A DNA stretch of 64,000 nucleotides. It comes from Rubrobacteraceae bacterium. Its GTDB lineage: Bacteria; Actinomycetota; Rubrobacteria; Rubrobacterales; Rubrobacteraceae. Where the stretch lies: the NCBI GenBank assembly GCA_030448125.1, contig JAUJNO010000005.1, positions 115,154 to 179,153 on the forward strand, read 5' to 3'. Below, piece by piece: positions 13,313 through 23,740 of the stretch. A program made the position numbers and the translations under genes. A model generated the notes under the pieces. The model made no database searches. It worked only from the letters and a program-made list of their open reading frames with translations, and was not told the origin of the DNA. Each line of letters begins with the position of its first letter. Position 1 is the stretch's first letter.

Positions 13313-13399
13313 CGGATATTTATTCAAGTTTCTGCATAAAACGGTTGACCCCTTCGCGCGCGGGTGCGACAATAACAATCGATGGTGAATAAAAATCCA
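13313..13399. promoter_or_regulatory. argC/argJ divergent ArgR operator with near-leaderless argJ promoter
   Basis: Box 1 CGGATATTTATTCA at 13313-13326; box 2 TGCATAAAACGGTT at 13333-13346, 20 bp on; box 3 TGAATAAAAATCCA at 13386-13399, inside the first argJ codons. The argJ promoter is TTGACC (13345-13350), a 17-bp spacer, and GACAAT (13368-13373), which places the transcript start within a few bases of the argJ ATG at 13382. Box 2 abuts the -35 and box 3 covers the start, so bound ArgR would block initiation. Compared with copies 1 and 2, two bases of the box 1/2 palindrome have changed. Confidence 0.65.
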
Positions 13400-14605
13400 G
13401 AAATCGGAATAAAGAGGTCGGGGGCGACGGCTCCGGCGGGGTTTTCGGCGGCCGGGGTCGCATGCGGCGTGCGGTACGAGGGGCGCCGGGATCTCGGTCT
13501 CCTGTTCTCCAAAGAAGCCGGAGGCACGGCGGCGGTGGCCCTTACCACCAACCTTTTGCGGGCGGCCCCGCTCCTCGTGACCGGGGAGGCGGTCGAGGGC
13601 GGCGACGTGCGGGCCGTGGTGGTTAACAGCGGCGTCGCCAACGCTGCCACGGGGCAGCGGGGCCTGGAGAGCGCCTACGGGATGCAGGCGCTCGCGGCGG
13701 CGGAGCTCGGGCTCGAGCCCGGTGAGGTGGCCGTCGCTTCGACCGGTGTGATCGGAGAACATCTCCCCATGGATCGCATAGAGGCCGGCATAAAGGACGC
13801 CGTGGCGGCCCTGGGCGACGACGGCTCCGGTTTCGCCGAGGCCATCTTGACCACCGACACCCGCACCAAGGAAGCCGTGGCGGCGGTGGAGGTCGGAGGA
13901 AAGATCGTTACCGTCGGCGGGGTTGCCAAGGGTAGCGGTATGATCCACCCGAACATGGCGACCATGCTCGCCTTCGTAACCACCGACGCCGCCGTCGATA
14001 AAGAATGTCTACAGGGCGCCCTGAGCGGGGCGACGGAGAGGACCTTCAACCGCATCACCGTCGACGGCGACACCTCCCCCAACGACATGGTCCTCCTCAT
14101 GGCTAACGGCGCAGCGGGGAACGAGCCTCTCACGCAGGGTTCTCCCGATTACCCGGCCTTCGAGGAGGCGGTCGAGGCCGTGATGAGGGAGCTGGCCAGG
14201 GAGATCTCGCGTGACGGCGAGGGGGCGACGAAACTCGTCGAGGTCGTCGTCGAGGGCGCCACAGACGAGGCTTCGGCGGCGACGCTCGCCAGGGCCATAG
14301 CCGGGAGCAATCTCTGCAAGGCGGCCGTCTACGGCGAGGACGCGAACTGGGGCCGGGTGCTGAACGCTATGGGCTACTCCGGCGTCTCGTTCGACCCGGG
14401 GGGCGTGGAACTCTACTTCGGTCCAGTCAAGGTCTTCGCGAAGGGAGAGCCCGCGCCGCACGACCCGGCGGAGGCGAACGCGACGCTCGCCGGAGACGAG
14501 GTTATCGTTACCGCGCGGCTCGGGGAGGGAACGGCCTCGGCGACCGCGTGGGGCTGCGACTTGACCGAGGAGTACGTGAGGATCAACGGGAGCTACCGCT
14601 CGTGA
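13382..14605 (+). CDS. argJ: Bifunctional glutamate N-acetyltransferase/amino-acid acetyltransferase (intact copy 3)
   Basis: A protein of 407 aa. The start ATG has no Shine-Dalgarno, consistent with the predicted near-leaderless transcript. The self-cleavage region is PNMATMLAF (about residue 190-200); the precursor is cut before the Thr to give alpha and beta chains. Other family marks are [44 protein letters not shown] and a C-terminal [19 protein letters not shown]. It transfers acetyl from acetylornithine to glutamate, making the pathway cyclic; some homologues also use acetyl-CoA. It overlaps argB by GTGA. Confidence 0.95.
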   Translation: MVNKNPEIGIKRSGATAPAGFSAAGVACGVRYEGRRDLGLLFSKEAGGTAAVALTTNLLRAAPLLVTGEAVEGGDVRAVVVNSGVANAATGQRGLESAYGMQALAAAELGLEPGEVAVASTGVIGEHLPMDRIEAGIKDAVAALGDDGSGFAEAILTTDTRTKEAVAAVEVGGKIVTVGGVAKGSGMIHPNMATMLAFVTTDAAVDKECLQGALSGATERTFNRITVDGDTSPNDMVLLMANGAAGNEPLTQGSPDYPAFEEAVEAVMRELAREISRDGEGATKLVEVVVEGATDEASAATLARAIAGSNLCKAAVYGEDANWGRVLNAMGYSGVSFDPGGVELYFGPVKVFAKGEPAPHDPAEANATLAGDEVIVTARLGEGTASATAWGCDLTEEYVRINGSYRS

Positions 14606-15381
14606 ACGGGCCACTCGCGAAGCCGGTCGTAGTAAAGATCGGAGGCAGTGCGCTGGCGGGCGGGGCGCTCGACGACCTGCCGGGCCTGCTCGCGAGCGAG
14701 GTCCCCGTGCCCGTGGCGCTCGTCCACGGCGGCGGCCAGCAGCTCACCCGGATGCTCGAAGCCTTGAGCATCCCGACCGAGTTCCGCGAGGGCTTGAGGG
14801 TCACGGACGAGGCGACGATGAGGGTCGCCGAGATGGTCTTCGCCGGCGAGGTAAACAAGATGCTCGTCCGGGAGCTGTACGCGATGGGCGCGCCGGCGGT
14901 CGGCATCTCAGGGACCGACGGCCCGACGCTCCACGTCGAGCCCATGCCGAACCTCGGTCGCGTGGGGAGCGTGACGCGGGTGGAACCCCACCTCGTCGAG
15001 ACGCTGTGGTCGGGCGGGTTCGTGCCCGTCGTGGCGCCCGTAGGTCTGGGCCCGGAGGGAGCGTACAACGTCAACGCCGACTCGGCGGCGGCGGCGCTCG
15101 CCGTGGGTCTCGGGGCCGGGCACCTGTTCTTTCTCACGGACGTCGACGGGTTGCTCTACGGCGGCGAGGCGGTACCCGCGCTCGAGCCCGAGGAGTGCGA
15201 GGGGTACGTCGAGAAGGGGCTCGCGGTCGGGGGGATGGTGCCCAAGCTTCGGGCGGCCGCCGAGGCGGCGCGTGGCGGGGTCGAGGCGAGGATAGTCAAC
15301 GGAAACAAGAGAGGCTCATTGGCGCGTGCGATAGCCGGCGAGCGTGTTGGAACTTTGATATCGGAAGGAGTCGCGGCATGA
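14602..15381 (+). CDS. argB: Acetylglutamate kinase (intact copy 3)
   Basis: The GTG start at 14602 overlaps the argJ stop; 259 aa. It contains [15 protein letters not shown] (glycine-rich phosphate loop), [51 protein letters not shown] and [12 protein letters not shown]. It phosphorylates N-acetylglutamate. I see no obvious N-terminal extension of the arginine-sensitive hexameric type, so feedback regulation cannot be judged. Translationally coupled to argJ and argD. Confidence 0.95.
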   Translation: MNGPLAKPVVVKIGGSALAGGALDDLPGLLASEVPVPVALVHGGGQQLTRMLEALSIPTEFREGLRVTDEATMRVAEMVFAGEVNKMLVRELYAMGAPAVGISGTDGPTLHVEPMPNLGRVGSVTRVEPHLVETLWSGGFVPVVAPVGLGPEGAYNVNADSAAAALAVGLGAGHLFFLTDVDGLLYGGEAVPALEPEECEGYVEKGLAVGGMVPKLRAAAEAARGGVEARIVNGNKRGSLARAIAGERVGTLISEGVAA

Positions 15382-16586
15382 AAGCGGTAATGGAGACCTA
15401 CAAGCGGATGAACATAGCCCCAACGAAAGGTCGGGGCAGCTGGCTCTTCGACGAGAAAGGAGACCGCTACCTGGACTTCATCGCCGGCATCGCGACGAAC
15501 TCTTTAGGCCACGCACATCCGGCGCTGGTGGAAGCTATCCAGGAGCAGGCGGGGGAGCTAATACACTGCTCGAACCTGTACGAGATCCCCTTGCAGGCCG
15601 AGGTCGCGGAGATGCTCACCGAAGCAACCGACTTCGACAAGGTCTTCTTCTGCAACTCCGGCACCGAGGCGGTGGAGGCAGCGATCAAGCTTGCTCGCAA
15701 GCACGCCTACAACGAGCATGGCCCGGAGAAGAACGAGATCCTCACCTTCACCAAGTCCTTCCACGGCCGCACCTACGGCGGTCTCACCGCAACGGCCCAG
15801 GCAGCTTACCACGAGGGCTTCGGCCCAATGGTCCCCGGCTTCGCCCACGTGCCTTACGGCGACCTCGAAGCTGCCAACGAGACGGTCGGCCCGCAGACGG
15901 CGGCGATTCTGGTCGAGCCGATCCAGGGCGAAGGCGGCATCAACGAGGCTCCCGAGGGCTTCCTCCAGGGTCTGCGCGATCTCTGCGACGAGCACGGGGT
16001 GCTCCTCATCTTCGACGAGGTCCAGACTGGCGCGGGCCGCACCGGCCACCTGTACGCCTACCAGGGCGTAGGCGTCGTCCCGGACGTCCTCACGAGCGCC
16101 AAGGGATTGGGCGGCGGCTTTCCAGTCGGCGCGATGATGGCGAAGGAGGAGTACGCCGCGCTCGTGCCCGGCAACCACGGCTCGACCTTCGGGGGGAACC
16201 CGCTCGCGATGGCCGCGGTCAAGGCCGTCCTCGGGGTGGTGGGGGATCCCATGTTCCTCGAGGAGGTCCGGTTCAAGGGCGCGATCCTCGCGAACGCGTT
16301 GAAGCTCGTCGCGGAGCGCGTCCCGGGCGCCGAGGTGCGCGGGGAGGGGCTCTTGCTCGGCCTCGACCTGAAGGACCCGGAGCTCGCGAAGCAGGTCTTC
16401 GAGAAGTGCCTGCGGGAGGGCGTACTCGTCAACCTTATCGCCGGGACCACCATAAGGCTCGCCCCGCCCCTCACCGTGACGAAGACCGAGATCCGCTACT
16501 GCCTCGACACCTTACGCGCCGCCGTGGACGAGCTGGTGGGCGTCCCTTTCGGGATGACGGCCGAAGCCCAAGCGGCCGTGGCGTAG
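15378..16586 (+). CDS. argD: Acetylornithine aminotransferase (intact copy 3)
   Basis: The ATG at 15378 overlaps the argB stop and follows GGAAGGAG; 402 aa, the usual length. Class III PLP enzyme marks: [65 protein letters not shown], and the PLP lysine in DVLTSAKGLGGGFPVGAM. It converts N-acetylglutamate semialdehyde to N-acetylornithine. argF starts 16 bp downstream. Confidence 0.95.
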   Translation: MKAVMETYKRMNIAPTKGRGSWLFDEKGDRYLDFIAGIATNSLGHAHPALVEAIQEQAGELIHCSNLYEIPLQAEVAEMLTEATDFDKVFFCNSGTEAVEAAIKLARKHAYNEHGPEKNEILTFTKSFHGRTYGGLTATAQAAYHEGFGPMVPGFAHVPYGDLEAANETVGPQTAAILVEPIQGEGGINEAPEGFLQGLRDLCDEHGVLLIFDEVQTGAGRTGHLYAYQGVGVVPDVLTSAKGLGGGFPVGAMMAKEEYAALVPGNHGSTFGGNPLAMAAVKAVLGVVGDPMFLEEVRFKGAILANALKLVAERVPGAEVRGEGLLLGLDLKDPELAKQVFEKCLREGVLVNLIAGTTIRLAPPLTVTKTEIRYCLDTLRAAVDELVGVPFGMTAEAQAAVA

Positions 16587-16602
16587 AAGAGCTGGCGTCG
16601 GG

Positions 16603-17562
<960 letters not shown>

Positions 17563-17565
17563 GAC

Positions 17566-17865
17566 GCGCTCTCTTCGTCGGTGGTCTCCCACCCGCCAGG
17601 GAGTCGGAGACTTCGGAATTGCTCGTTGTGTGCCCGTGCTCGAAGCTCTTCATCCGGGCCGTGTTCTTTCTACGGTCCCAGGCGTCGATAAAGTAAGTCG
17701 TCCTCCGGCCTCGCGGTCCGGGCAAGTCGTGAGCACGATGAACGGGTAGAGCGGGATCCAGCTCTCTGCCCGGGTCCAGGTACAGACCGCCCTTACGCGG
17801 TGCCTGGTGAAGAAACACTTCTTCTCGCGGAAAGTCTGGGTGGTCTCCTGTGTAACACACGCAGT
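17566..17865. other. Intergenic region with an unrecognised minus-strand remnant
   Basis: A minus-strand frame reads FPREEVFLHQAPRKGGLYLD and RRTTYFIDAWDRRKNTARMK without a convincing start or full length. It looks like residual coding sequence downstream of the restriction gene, but I cannot name it. No RNA gene is visible. Confidence 0.3.
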
Positions 17866-20800
17866 TTAACAGAGAACCCCGCCGCTACTATTCGCTTTGA
17901 TTTCTTCCACCCGGCGTATCGGGTAATCGGTAAAGAAGGCCAGCGCCTCCATACACCGCCGTAGCTTTTCTTGCGCTTCATTCGAGGCGCTTTCTATATC
18001 CTCCAGATCGAACGGTCCTCGGTCGTGTTTGTAGTCGTTCTTCGCCCGTATGAGCTCTATGATGTCCCGGCCGAAGCCTTTCTGCTCGGAGCCGATCTTC
18101 AGCCTCTGGATGGCTGAGGCGAGCGGGACGTCCCGGTACCCGGCGAACACCTTAGAGCAACGTTGGACGATCTTCTTCCAGTCGCCGGGAGATATCCCGC
18201 CCGACCAGTACTTCTTGAGATCCAGGCTCGCCTTCTCCCGGTCTTCTTCCCTCAACAATGCGAGGGAGACCGAGGCAAGGAACGCCAGGATGTTCTCGGC
18301 GAAGCGCAACTGCTCCCGGTAGAGGTCCCTGGGGTCTACTATGCGCGTCAGCGACCTGAAGCCGGAGGCCAGGGGGAACGGGTAAGAGGTGGAGGTCCGT
18401 CGCTCCAACTCGTCTCTCGGCTCGACGAGGGCGGGGATGCCAGCGTCCAGGTCGTCCTCGAAGAGGACGTGCTTTTTGGCGAACCTCTCCCGCGTCCAGC
18501 CTTCTCCCCAACGCTTACTCAACTCATAGTAGGGCGTGGCGGAGACGATGTAGGAGTCGAGGAAGACCTCCTGCCCGCCTCTCCGGGCGATGCGGTCGGA
18601 GAGGTCCCTTAGCGCCAGGTGGAGGTCCACCTTCTCGTTGTAGGGCGGCGGGTCGTCGTTGCGCATGCCGTGCGGCTCTACGAAGACGACCTTCTGGGAA
18701 CCGCTCGCTTCCTTTACCCAGAGTATGAAGTCCGGGTAGAAGCCGGCGGTGTTGAAGAAGCCGACGCCCTTGCTCCGCGTGAGGTTGCGTAGCAGGAAGA
18801 GCTCTCTGCCGAAGCCAGCCTCTCCGTTTTGGCCCTGGCAGTACGAGCGAAGCGCGGAGATAAACTTCTCCTCGCTCTCGTTGAGGCCCGGTGGGGAGAC
18901 TTTGACCTCCTCGCCCCGGTCCTTCAAGAGCGGCTGGTAGAGGTGGCGGTCGAAGCGGATGTTCGGCAGGCTCCCGGCGTCCCCGTCGCGGGCTCTGTTT
19001 GCCTTACTCGTCAGCGCCTTGACCTCGTCCACGAGGGCTTCTTCGGAGTTTTTGATCTTGACGGTGTAGTCGGCGAAGTTGGGGTGCTCGCCGGTTAGCT
19101 CCGCGAGGACCATGTTCTCGGAGTCCCATCGCTGCTGGCGCACGCCGTAGAACTTGTCCACGTACTTGCGCAAGATGGCCTGGATAGCCTCCTGTAGCTC
19201 CGCGAGCCCGGCGAAGCTCCGCGGCTCGAACACGGAGTCGTCGGCGATCAGGTTGTAGGCGGCAGGGTCGCGCTTCTGCATTATGCGCCGGGGCGCGTCC
19301 CGCGGAATGAGCAGGTTATGGAACTTCTTGGATTCCTTGTAATCGAGCAGGTCCAGATGAATCCTCGTCCAATCGAGCATCGAGAGATGGGGCTCCTCGA
19401 CCAGCCGCCCCTGCCCGGCCTTTGCCGCCACGGTCGAGACGCCGCCCTCTCCCATCCTCATGCTCTCCGCTCGGATGGAGAGGTCCAGGTTGACCTTTAT
19501 GTCCTCGTTTTCATCTAGCACGATGTGGTCGTTATCCGCGAACTCTCTGTCTTGCGGCACGGTCGGCACGTACAGCCCCTCACCGATAAGGGAGTCTTCG
19601 CGGTGGATGGGGAACGGTATCTCCTCGTAGCCGCCGGGGTCCACGCCCTCGCGTTCCAGGTACTTCCTGAACTCGACCATATAGTTGGCCTCGACGGCGA
19701 AGATGTTCAGGGTCTCCAGCAGGTCTATGCGCTCGGGGTGGTCCTCCGGGCTGCCGACGAAGGAGCTGCGCTTGAGGGAGTAATCCCGGCCCTTCAGGCG
19801 CACGCCGCGACCGAAGAGCTGGATGATCTGGCTACCCTCGCTCTTGCCGATGTTCAACAACCCCATGTTCGAGACCCGCCAGCTCGACCAGCCCTCGATG
19901 AACTTCTTCGCCCCGATCAGGACGTTTACCTGCGAGCCCGCCCGGTCCACCTCGCGGAACAGACCGCCGGCGAACGCGTCCTCCTCCACGACGACCTCCG
20001 GGGCCTCGGCTTCGAGCCGTTTCTTGAAGGCGCTCGTGTCGCCGATGTATATGAGGCCGAAGTACCGTTCCGCCCCGGCTACCTTGAGCCCCAGCTCCCC
20101 CTCGGAGCCCTTGATGTCCGCGACGCGCAGGCCCCCACCGGCTCCGGTATGGAAGACCTCTCGCAACACGGCGTCGAATACCTCTTGCGCCGATGCTCCG
20201 TCCTTGAGGTACTCGAAGCGTCCGGCGAAGGCGTCCTTGCCGTCGCCGTCCTGGAGGCCGGTCTCGCCCCGTAGCAGCTTCTCGATGGTCTCGATGGACC
20301 AGCCGTTCTCGTTCTTGAGGAAACGCTGGAGGAAGCGGGAGACCGTGATCACGTCCCCCCGCTCCTTGTTGACGCTGGAGCCGACGAAGACCCACAGCGG
20401 CGGCTCCAGCCTGTAGTCCTTTAGCTTGGCGCGGTTCTCGCTGAAGTAGCGGCGCTGCTCGTGGAAGGAGAGGAGGTTTCCGAGGAGCAGTAGGTCGGTG
20501 TAGTCGCCGGTCTGGTTCTTGAGGTTGAGGATGCGGAAGTCCTTGCCGTAGCCGTCCTCGTAGAAGTGGCGGTAGGAGTAGTCGAAGAGGATGGCCTTGC
20601 CGTACTCCTCGGCCAACTCGCGGCTCTTGGACGCCTGGATGGCCTGCCCGAAGGTGGCGCTGTACTCGAAGGTGAAGCCCTTTTCGGCGAGGCGGTTGCG
20701 CAGGGGCCGCCAGGCCTTGTCCAGGCTCGAGTCCTTGCCGTCGCCCGCGCCCTTGTGGCCCTCGTCAACGAAGATCAGGGACCGACCCTCAAAGGACTCC

Positions 20801-21565
20801 ACGTCCACCGACTCCCCGCCGCCTTTCTTGTTGCGGGTGAGCTTGGTGATCTCGATAACCCGCACCGTATCCGGCGAAACGAGCCCCAGCCCGCTCTCCT
20901 CCACCGAGAACCGCTCGCACGGTATGCCGGAGAGGCGCATCTCCTCCAGGTGCTGATCCGTGAGCCCGGCGTTCGGGGTGATGAGCAGTACGTTGTCCGG
21001 TGACTCCTTCGCGTAGTGCAGGAACTGCCGGTAGTTGAGGTGCATGAGCAACGTCTTGCCGCTGCCGGTCGCCATCCAGAACGCCAGCTTGTTCAGGTCA
21101 TCCGCCTCGAACCTCACCGGCTCCTCCTGCCGGGCGGCGAAGGCGTTCAGCTCATCCGCCAGAGCGTCGCGGTCGGTGGACCAGCGGTCCAGGAACAGCT
21201 CGGCGTACAGAGCCGCGAGATGCTGGAAGTAGCGCAGGGTTACGGGCTCGGGGCGGTGATGGTTTATGGCTTCCAGGTGCCGCCGGACGTTCTCGTCGTA
21301 ACGCTCCAGGTCGGCGAGCGGCAGCTTGAGCCTGTCGCTCTGCGACGAGAGACGGTGGAAAACGCCGCTGTGTCCCTCGCCGTCGAAGCCCTCGTCGGCC
21401 CGGCCCAAGTCGGAGAGCATCTCCCGCGTGCTCGCCGTCGAAGCCCTCGTCGGCCCGGCCCAAGTCGGAGAGCATCTCCCGCGTGCTCCCATAGCCGAAC
21501 AGGTCGTTGGCCCAGGCGTGCAGGACGAGGCGGTTCTCCAGGTTCAGGTCCTTCTTTCTAGCCAC
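17866..21565 (-). pseudogene. res: Type III-like restriction subunit (Res), DEAD/DEAH helicase with nuclease-like C-terminus, frame broken by a 55-bp duplication
   Basis: An open frame of 1208 codons (21492-17866) holds the SF2 helicase: FWMATGSGKTLLMHL (Walker A), FVDEGHKGAG (DEGH box), EYSATFGQA (motif III), and GSQIIQLFGRGVRLKG (motif VI). A possible nuclease region is PDFILW followed by VVFVEPHG. The expected N-terminus (MARKKDLNLENRLVLHAWAN, ATG at 21565) lies in another frame, separated by a tandem repeat of 55 bp. Without one repeat unit the gene would read through for about 1,215 codons. The 21492 ATG gives a full helicase but an aberrant N-terminus. It is the partner of the mod wreck at 23.9-26.1 kb. 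Confidence 0.85.
21376..21485. repeat. 55-bp perfect tandem duplication near the start of res
   Basis: Units 21376-21430 and 21431-21485 start CTCGCCGTCGAAGCCCTCGT and are identical. Both encode REMLSDLGRADEGFDGE in one minus-strand frame. Because 55 is not a multiple of three, the second unit shifts the reading frame and separates the res start codon from the helicase. Confidence 0.9.
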
Positions 21566-21721
21566 GCTAGCTATGTGACTCCGTTATCCTTACCGACCGC
21601 ACCAGGGCGGTTGATCATGTACAGGTTCAAGGAGACTTGTATAGTAGCCGAGCGTCTTTTCCCGTGCCTCCATCTCGCCTCCTTTCTGAAGCCCAAGCTC
21701 CCCTGATAAGGTCGTTCGCGA

Positions 21722-22096
21722 TCAAGGTAGCGGGCGGATCACGACTTCGCCTCCGTCCATGACCTCGATACGTACCTCACTGCCTCGGAGCAACGACATG
21801 CCCACGAGCGGCCCGCCCTCGGCGGCGAGCGCGGGCACGACGCGCACCTGGCCATCCCATTCGATACCAACCCGATAGGCGTCGAGCGAGACCACAGAGC
21901 CGTCGGCCAGAAAGGAGTCGCGGGAGCCGCGCAGCGGAAGACCAAGCTCGCCGGCCAGCGCAGGCGGGAGGACGAGGTGGCCGGTGAAGCCCGTGTCCAC
22001 GACGGCTTCGATCCTCGCGCGGCTTTCGCCGGGACCGAGGAGGTTGAGCGAGATCAACGCTTCCCGACCGTCGGCGACCGTGCCGATGATCGCCAC
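21722..22096 (-). CDS. Retropepsin-like (clan AA) aspartic protease
   Basis: A protein of 124 aa from a GTG at 22096. It shows a single aspartic protease motif, VVDTGFTGHLVLP (about residues 32-44), then a second strand pair ending FLADGSVVSLDAYRV and PLVGMSLLRG. This is the size and layout of monomeric retropepsin-like domains that act as homodimers; clan AA families of this kind are widespread in bacteria with unknown substrates. It lies 5 bp downstream of a small gene with which it probably forms a unit. Confidence 0.8.
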   Translation of the reverse strand: MAIIGTVADGREALISLNLLGPGESRARIEAVVDTGFTGHLVLPPALAGELGLPLRGSRDSFLADGSVVSLDAYRVGIEWDGQVRVVPALAAEGGPLVGMSLLRGSEVRIEVMDGGEVVIRPLP

Positions 22097-22101
22097 GTGC
22101 T

Positions 22102-22389
22102 CTAGCGAGGTGACCCGGCGGGTCCAAAACGCCCGCCGATGCGATAGGCTGCACCCTCACCTATGCGGAGGCCGTAGAGCAAGGCGTCGGGTCGTCGCTC
22201 CAGGAGACGCTCGGAGGCGTCCAGGTCGTCGTCGGCGATTTCGTAGTCGCCGCTCCCTACGTCCAGGACCAGAAAACGGCCCCGGTGCTCGGGATCGACC
22301 TCGTGACGGATCTCCCGTTCGTAGACCTCCCGACCCCGGCGGGCTATCTCCTCAGTGGTGTGTCCCGGATAAGGCATCGTGGGCAACAT
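22102..22389 (-). CDS. Small conserved-looking protein paired with the aspartic protease
   Basis: 95 aa if started at the ATG at 22389 (MLPTMPYPGHTTEEIARRGR). Acidic and charged, with FLVLDVGSGDYEIADDDLDA, followed by SERLLERRPDALLYGLRIG. The spacing of 5 bp to the protease start suggests co-translation. As I recall, comparable small proteins often precede such proteases; an antitoxin-like or protease-partner role is a guess. The frame is open upstream to 22554, but that part is the antisense-frame reading of a repeated ORF. Confidence 0.65.
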   Translation of the reverse strand: MLPTMPYPGHTTEEIARRGREVYEREIRHEVDPEHRGRFLVLDVGSGDYEIADDDLDASERLLERRPDALLYGLRIGEGAAYRIGGRFGPAGSPR

Positions 22390-22424
22390 TTTACTCCAGG
22401 CCACGCCCCGTATTGGGATTCTTC

Positions 22425-22550
22425 CTAGCCAACGCCCGGCTCCGGGAGCATCCGCCCCTTGAAGACGCCCTCCAGGGGCCGGGCCTCGGGGATAAAGGAG
22501 TCGCCGTTCACGAAGACCTCGCCCGCGCCTCTCTCGCAGGGCCAGACACC
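22425..22550 (-). pseudogene. Short repeated ORF, copy A (no start codon)
   Basis: Reads GEVFVNGDSFIPEARPLEGV then FKGRMLPEPGVG and a TAG at 22425, in the frame that follows the HicB stop. It is about 80% identical to copy B at 23741-23854. No start codon precedes it in frame, so this copy looks like a remnant. Confidence 0.5.
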
Positions 22551-22553
22551 GCA

Positions 22554-22913
22554 TTACGGTCCCACCGACCGCGCCAGGGCGGTCGTCATGTAATGGTTCA
22601 AAGATACGCCCTCGGCCTCCGCCCGGCGCACGAGGTCCCGGTGCAGGCTCCTGGGCATCCGCAGGTTGACCTTGCCGGAGAACTCTCCCACCTCGCGGGG
22701 TTCCGGGATCGGGTCGCCGTCTTCCAATCCTACCTCGATCCAGGAGCGCATGGCGTCCTCGATCATGGGTCCGAGTTCCTCGAAGGTGGGCGCCTCGGTC
22801 ATACAGCCAGGCAGTTCCGGCACCCTGGCGAAGTAGCCCTGTTCGGTTCGCCTCACCTCGGCCACATACGGCAGGCCCAAGTAATAATCGATCGTATTCT
22901 TTTCGATATCCAA
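22554..22913 (-). CDS. hicB: HicB-family antitoxin
   Basis: A protein of 119 aa from a TTG at 22913 with GGGAG just upstream. The N-terminal HicB fold reads YFARVPELPGCMTEAPTFEE; the C-terminal half resembles a ribbon-helix-helix DNA-binding segment (KVNLRMPRSLHRDLVRRAEA, then EGVSLNHYMTTAL). HicB normally neutralises the mRNase HicA. No HicA is visible next to it; the neighbour upstream is a VapC toxin, so it is an orphan or serves another partner. Confidence 0.85.
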   Translation of the reverse strand: MDIEKNTIDYYLGLPYVAEVRRTEQGYFARVPELPGCMTEAPTFEELGPMIEDAMRSWIEVGLEDGDPIPEPREVGEFSGKVNLRMPRSLHRDLVRRAEAEGVSLNHYMTTALARSVGP

Positions 22914-22948
22914 CTCCCGCTCCCTTTATCGGCTGTCGCCCATAGGGC

Positions 22949-23440
22949 TCACTGCTGGCCCTCGCCGGGTGGCTCGTAGACGTGCAACTCGCGGCCCGCG
23001 GCCCTCTTCAATCGTTCGTCGTATGCGTGGAAGTACACTTCTTCGGCGGCGACCTCCGAACCAGAACGTCGCCGGCCGGCTTCGCGCTTTAGCTCCGAAG
23101 CTACCCTGACGGCGGCGGCGGAACCGAGGTGAACCACGTCGAAACCGCGAAGGCCGTGCTTTTGGGCCAGCCGTCCACAGAAGCGGGCCATGTTGCGCGT
23201 CAGGTCCAACACGCCGAGGGACTCCCAGTCGGCGTCGAGGTCCGCCACGGCGACGCGGTGCTCCTCCGACGTGATGTCCTCGTCACGCTCCAGGCGGGCG
23301 AAAGCCGCCCGTGCTTCGGGGTATGACACGGCGGAGGTTGCGATCCTGCTCGCGTTCCTCACGGCCGTATCCACGTCTTCGGAGCCATCCTCTTCCACGT
23401 AGAGCTTGACCAGAGCACTGGTGTCCAGGTAGAGGATCAC
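22949..23440 (-). CDS. vapC: PIN-domain toxin, VapC family
   Basis: A protein of 163 aa from a GTG at 23440. It begins MILYLDTSALVKLYVEEDGS with the first PIN aspartate, has YPEARAAFARLE (the Glu in the middle) and GLRGFDVVHLGSAAAV with further acidic residues. PIN toxins cleave RNA, often tRNA, with a Mg-binding acidic triad. A short gene 49 bp upstream is the likely antitoxin. The last 50 residues (EVYFHAYDERLKRAAGREL) fit the family C-terminus, so the gene looks whole. Confidence 0.9.
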   Translation of the reverse strand: MILYLDTSALVKLYVEEDGSEDVDTAVRNASRIATSAVSYPEARAAFARLERDEDITSEEHRVAVADLDADWESLGVLDLTRNMARFCGRLAQKHGLRGFDVVHLGSAAAVRVASELKREAGRRRSGSEVAAEEVYFHAYDERLKRAAGRELHVYEPPGEGQQ

Positions 23441-23489
23441 GTGCGCCGCCGAAGCTCCGGAGCCCTGCCGGTGACCGGAGCCTCGCGGT

Positions 23490-23666
23490 TCAGCGCCGCT
23501 CCTCTATCACGGCGTCGGCGGCGGGCGATCCCTTAACTTTCGGCCGCCGGTGGCTGGGCGTGCCACGCGGCTTCCCGCGCGTCGCCTCGTCCGACAACTC
23601 GCGTGCAAGATAGTCTCTGGCCGCCTCCATCGCGTCCCGGTCGGCCCTGGTTTCGGTGTCGTCCAT
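23490..23666 (-). CDS. vapB: Likely VapB-type antitoxin of the VapC at 22949
   Basis: 58 aa, ATG at 23666 after GGAGGCGAGATC, an excellent ribosome site. Sequence starts MDDTETRADRDAMEAARDYL; a basic, disordered-looking tail contains RGTPSHRRPKVKGSPAADA. The charge and size fit an antitoxin, but the DNA-binding domain is not one I can name. The call rests mainly on its position directly upstream of vapC in the same orientation. Confidence 0.6.
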   Translation of the reverse strand: MDDTETRADRDAMEAARDYLARELSDEATRGKPRGTPSHRRPKVKGSPAADAVIEERR

Positions 23667-23740
23667 GATCTCGCCTCCGTCTCTCCGCTTACCCTACCGG
23701 CTTCCAGTGAGCCAAGTATATGGTCACGTCGGCGTCATTC

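Noticed and set aside
12266..13948. A 560-codon minus-strand frame covering argC and the 5' part of argJ
   Set aside because: Only residues from the ATG at 13300 are ArgC. The upstream part is the antisense of argJ and crosses the promoter; a good ribosome site supports 13300.
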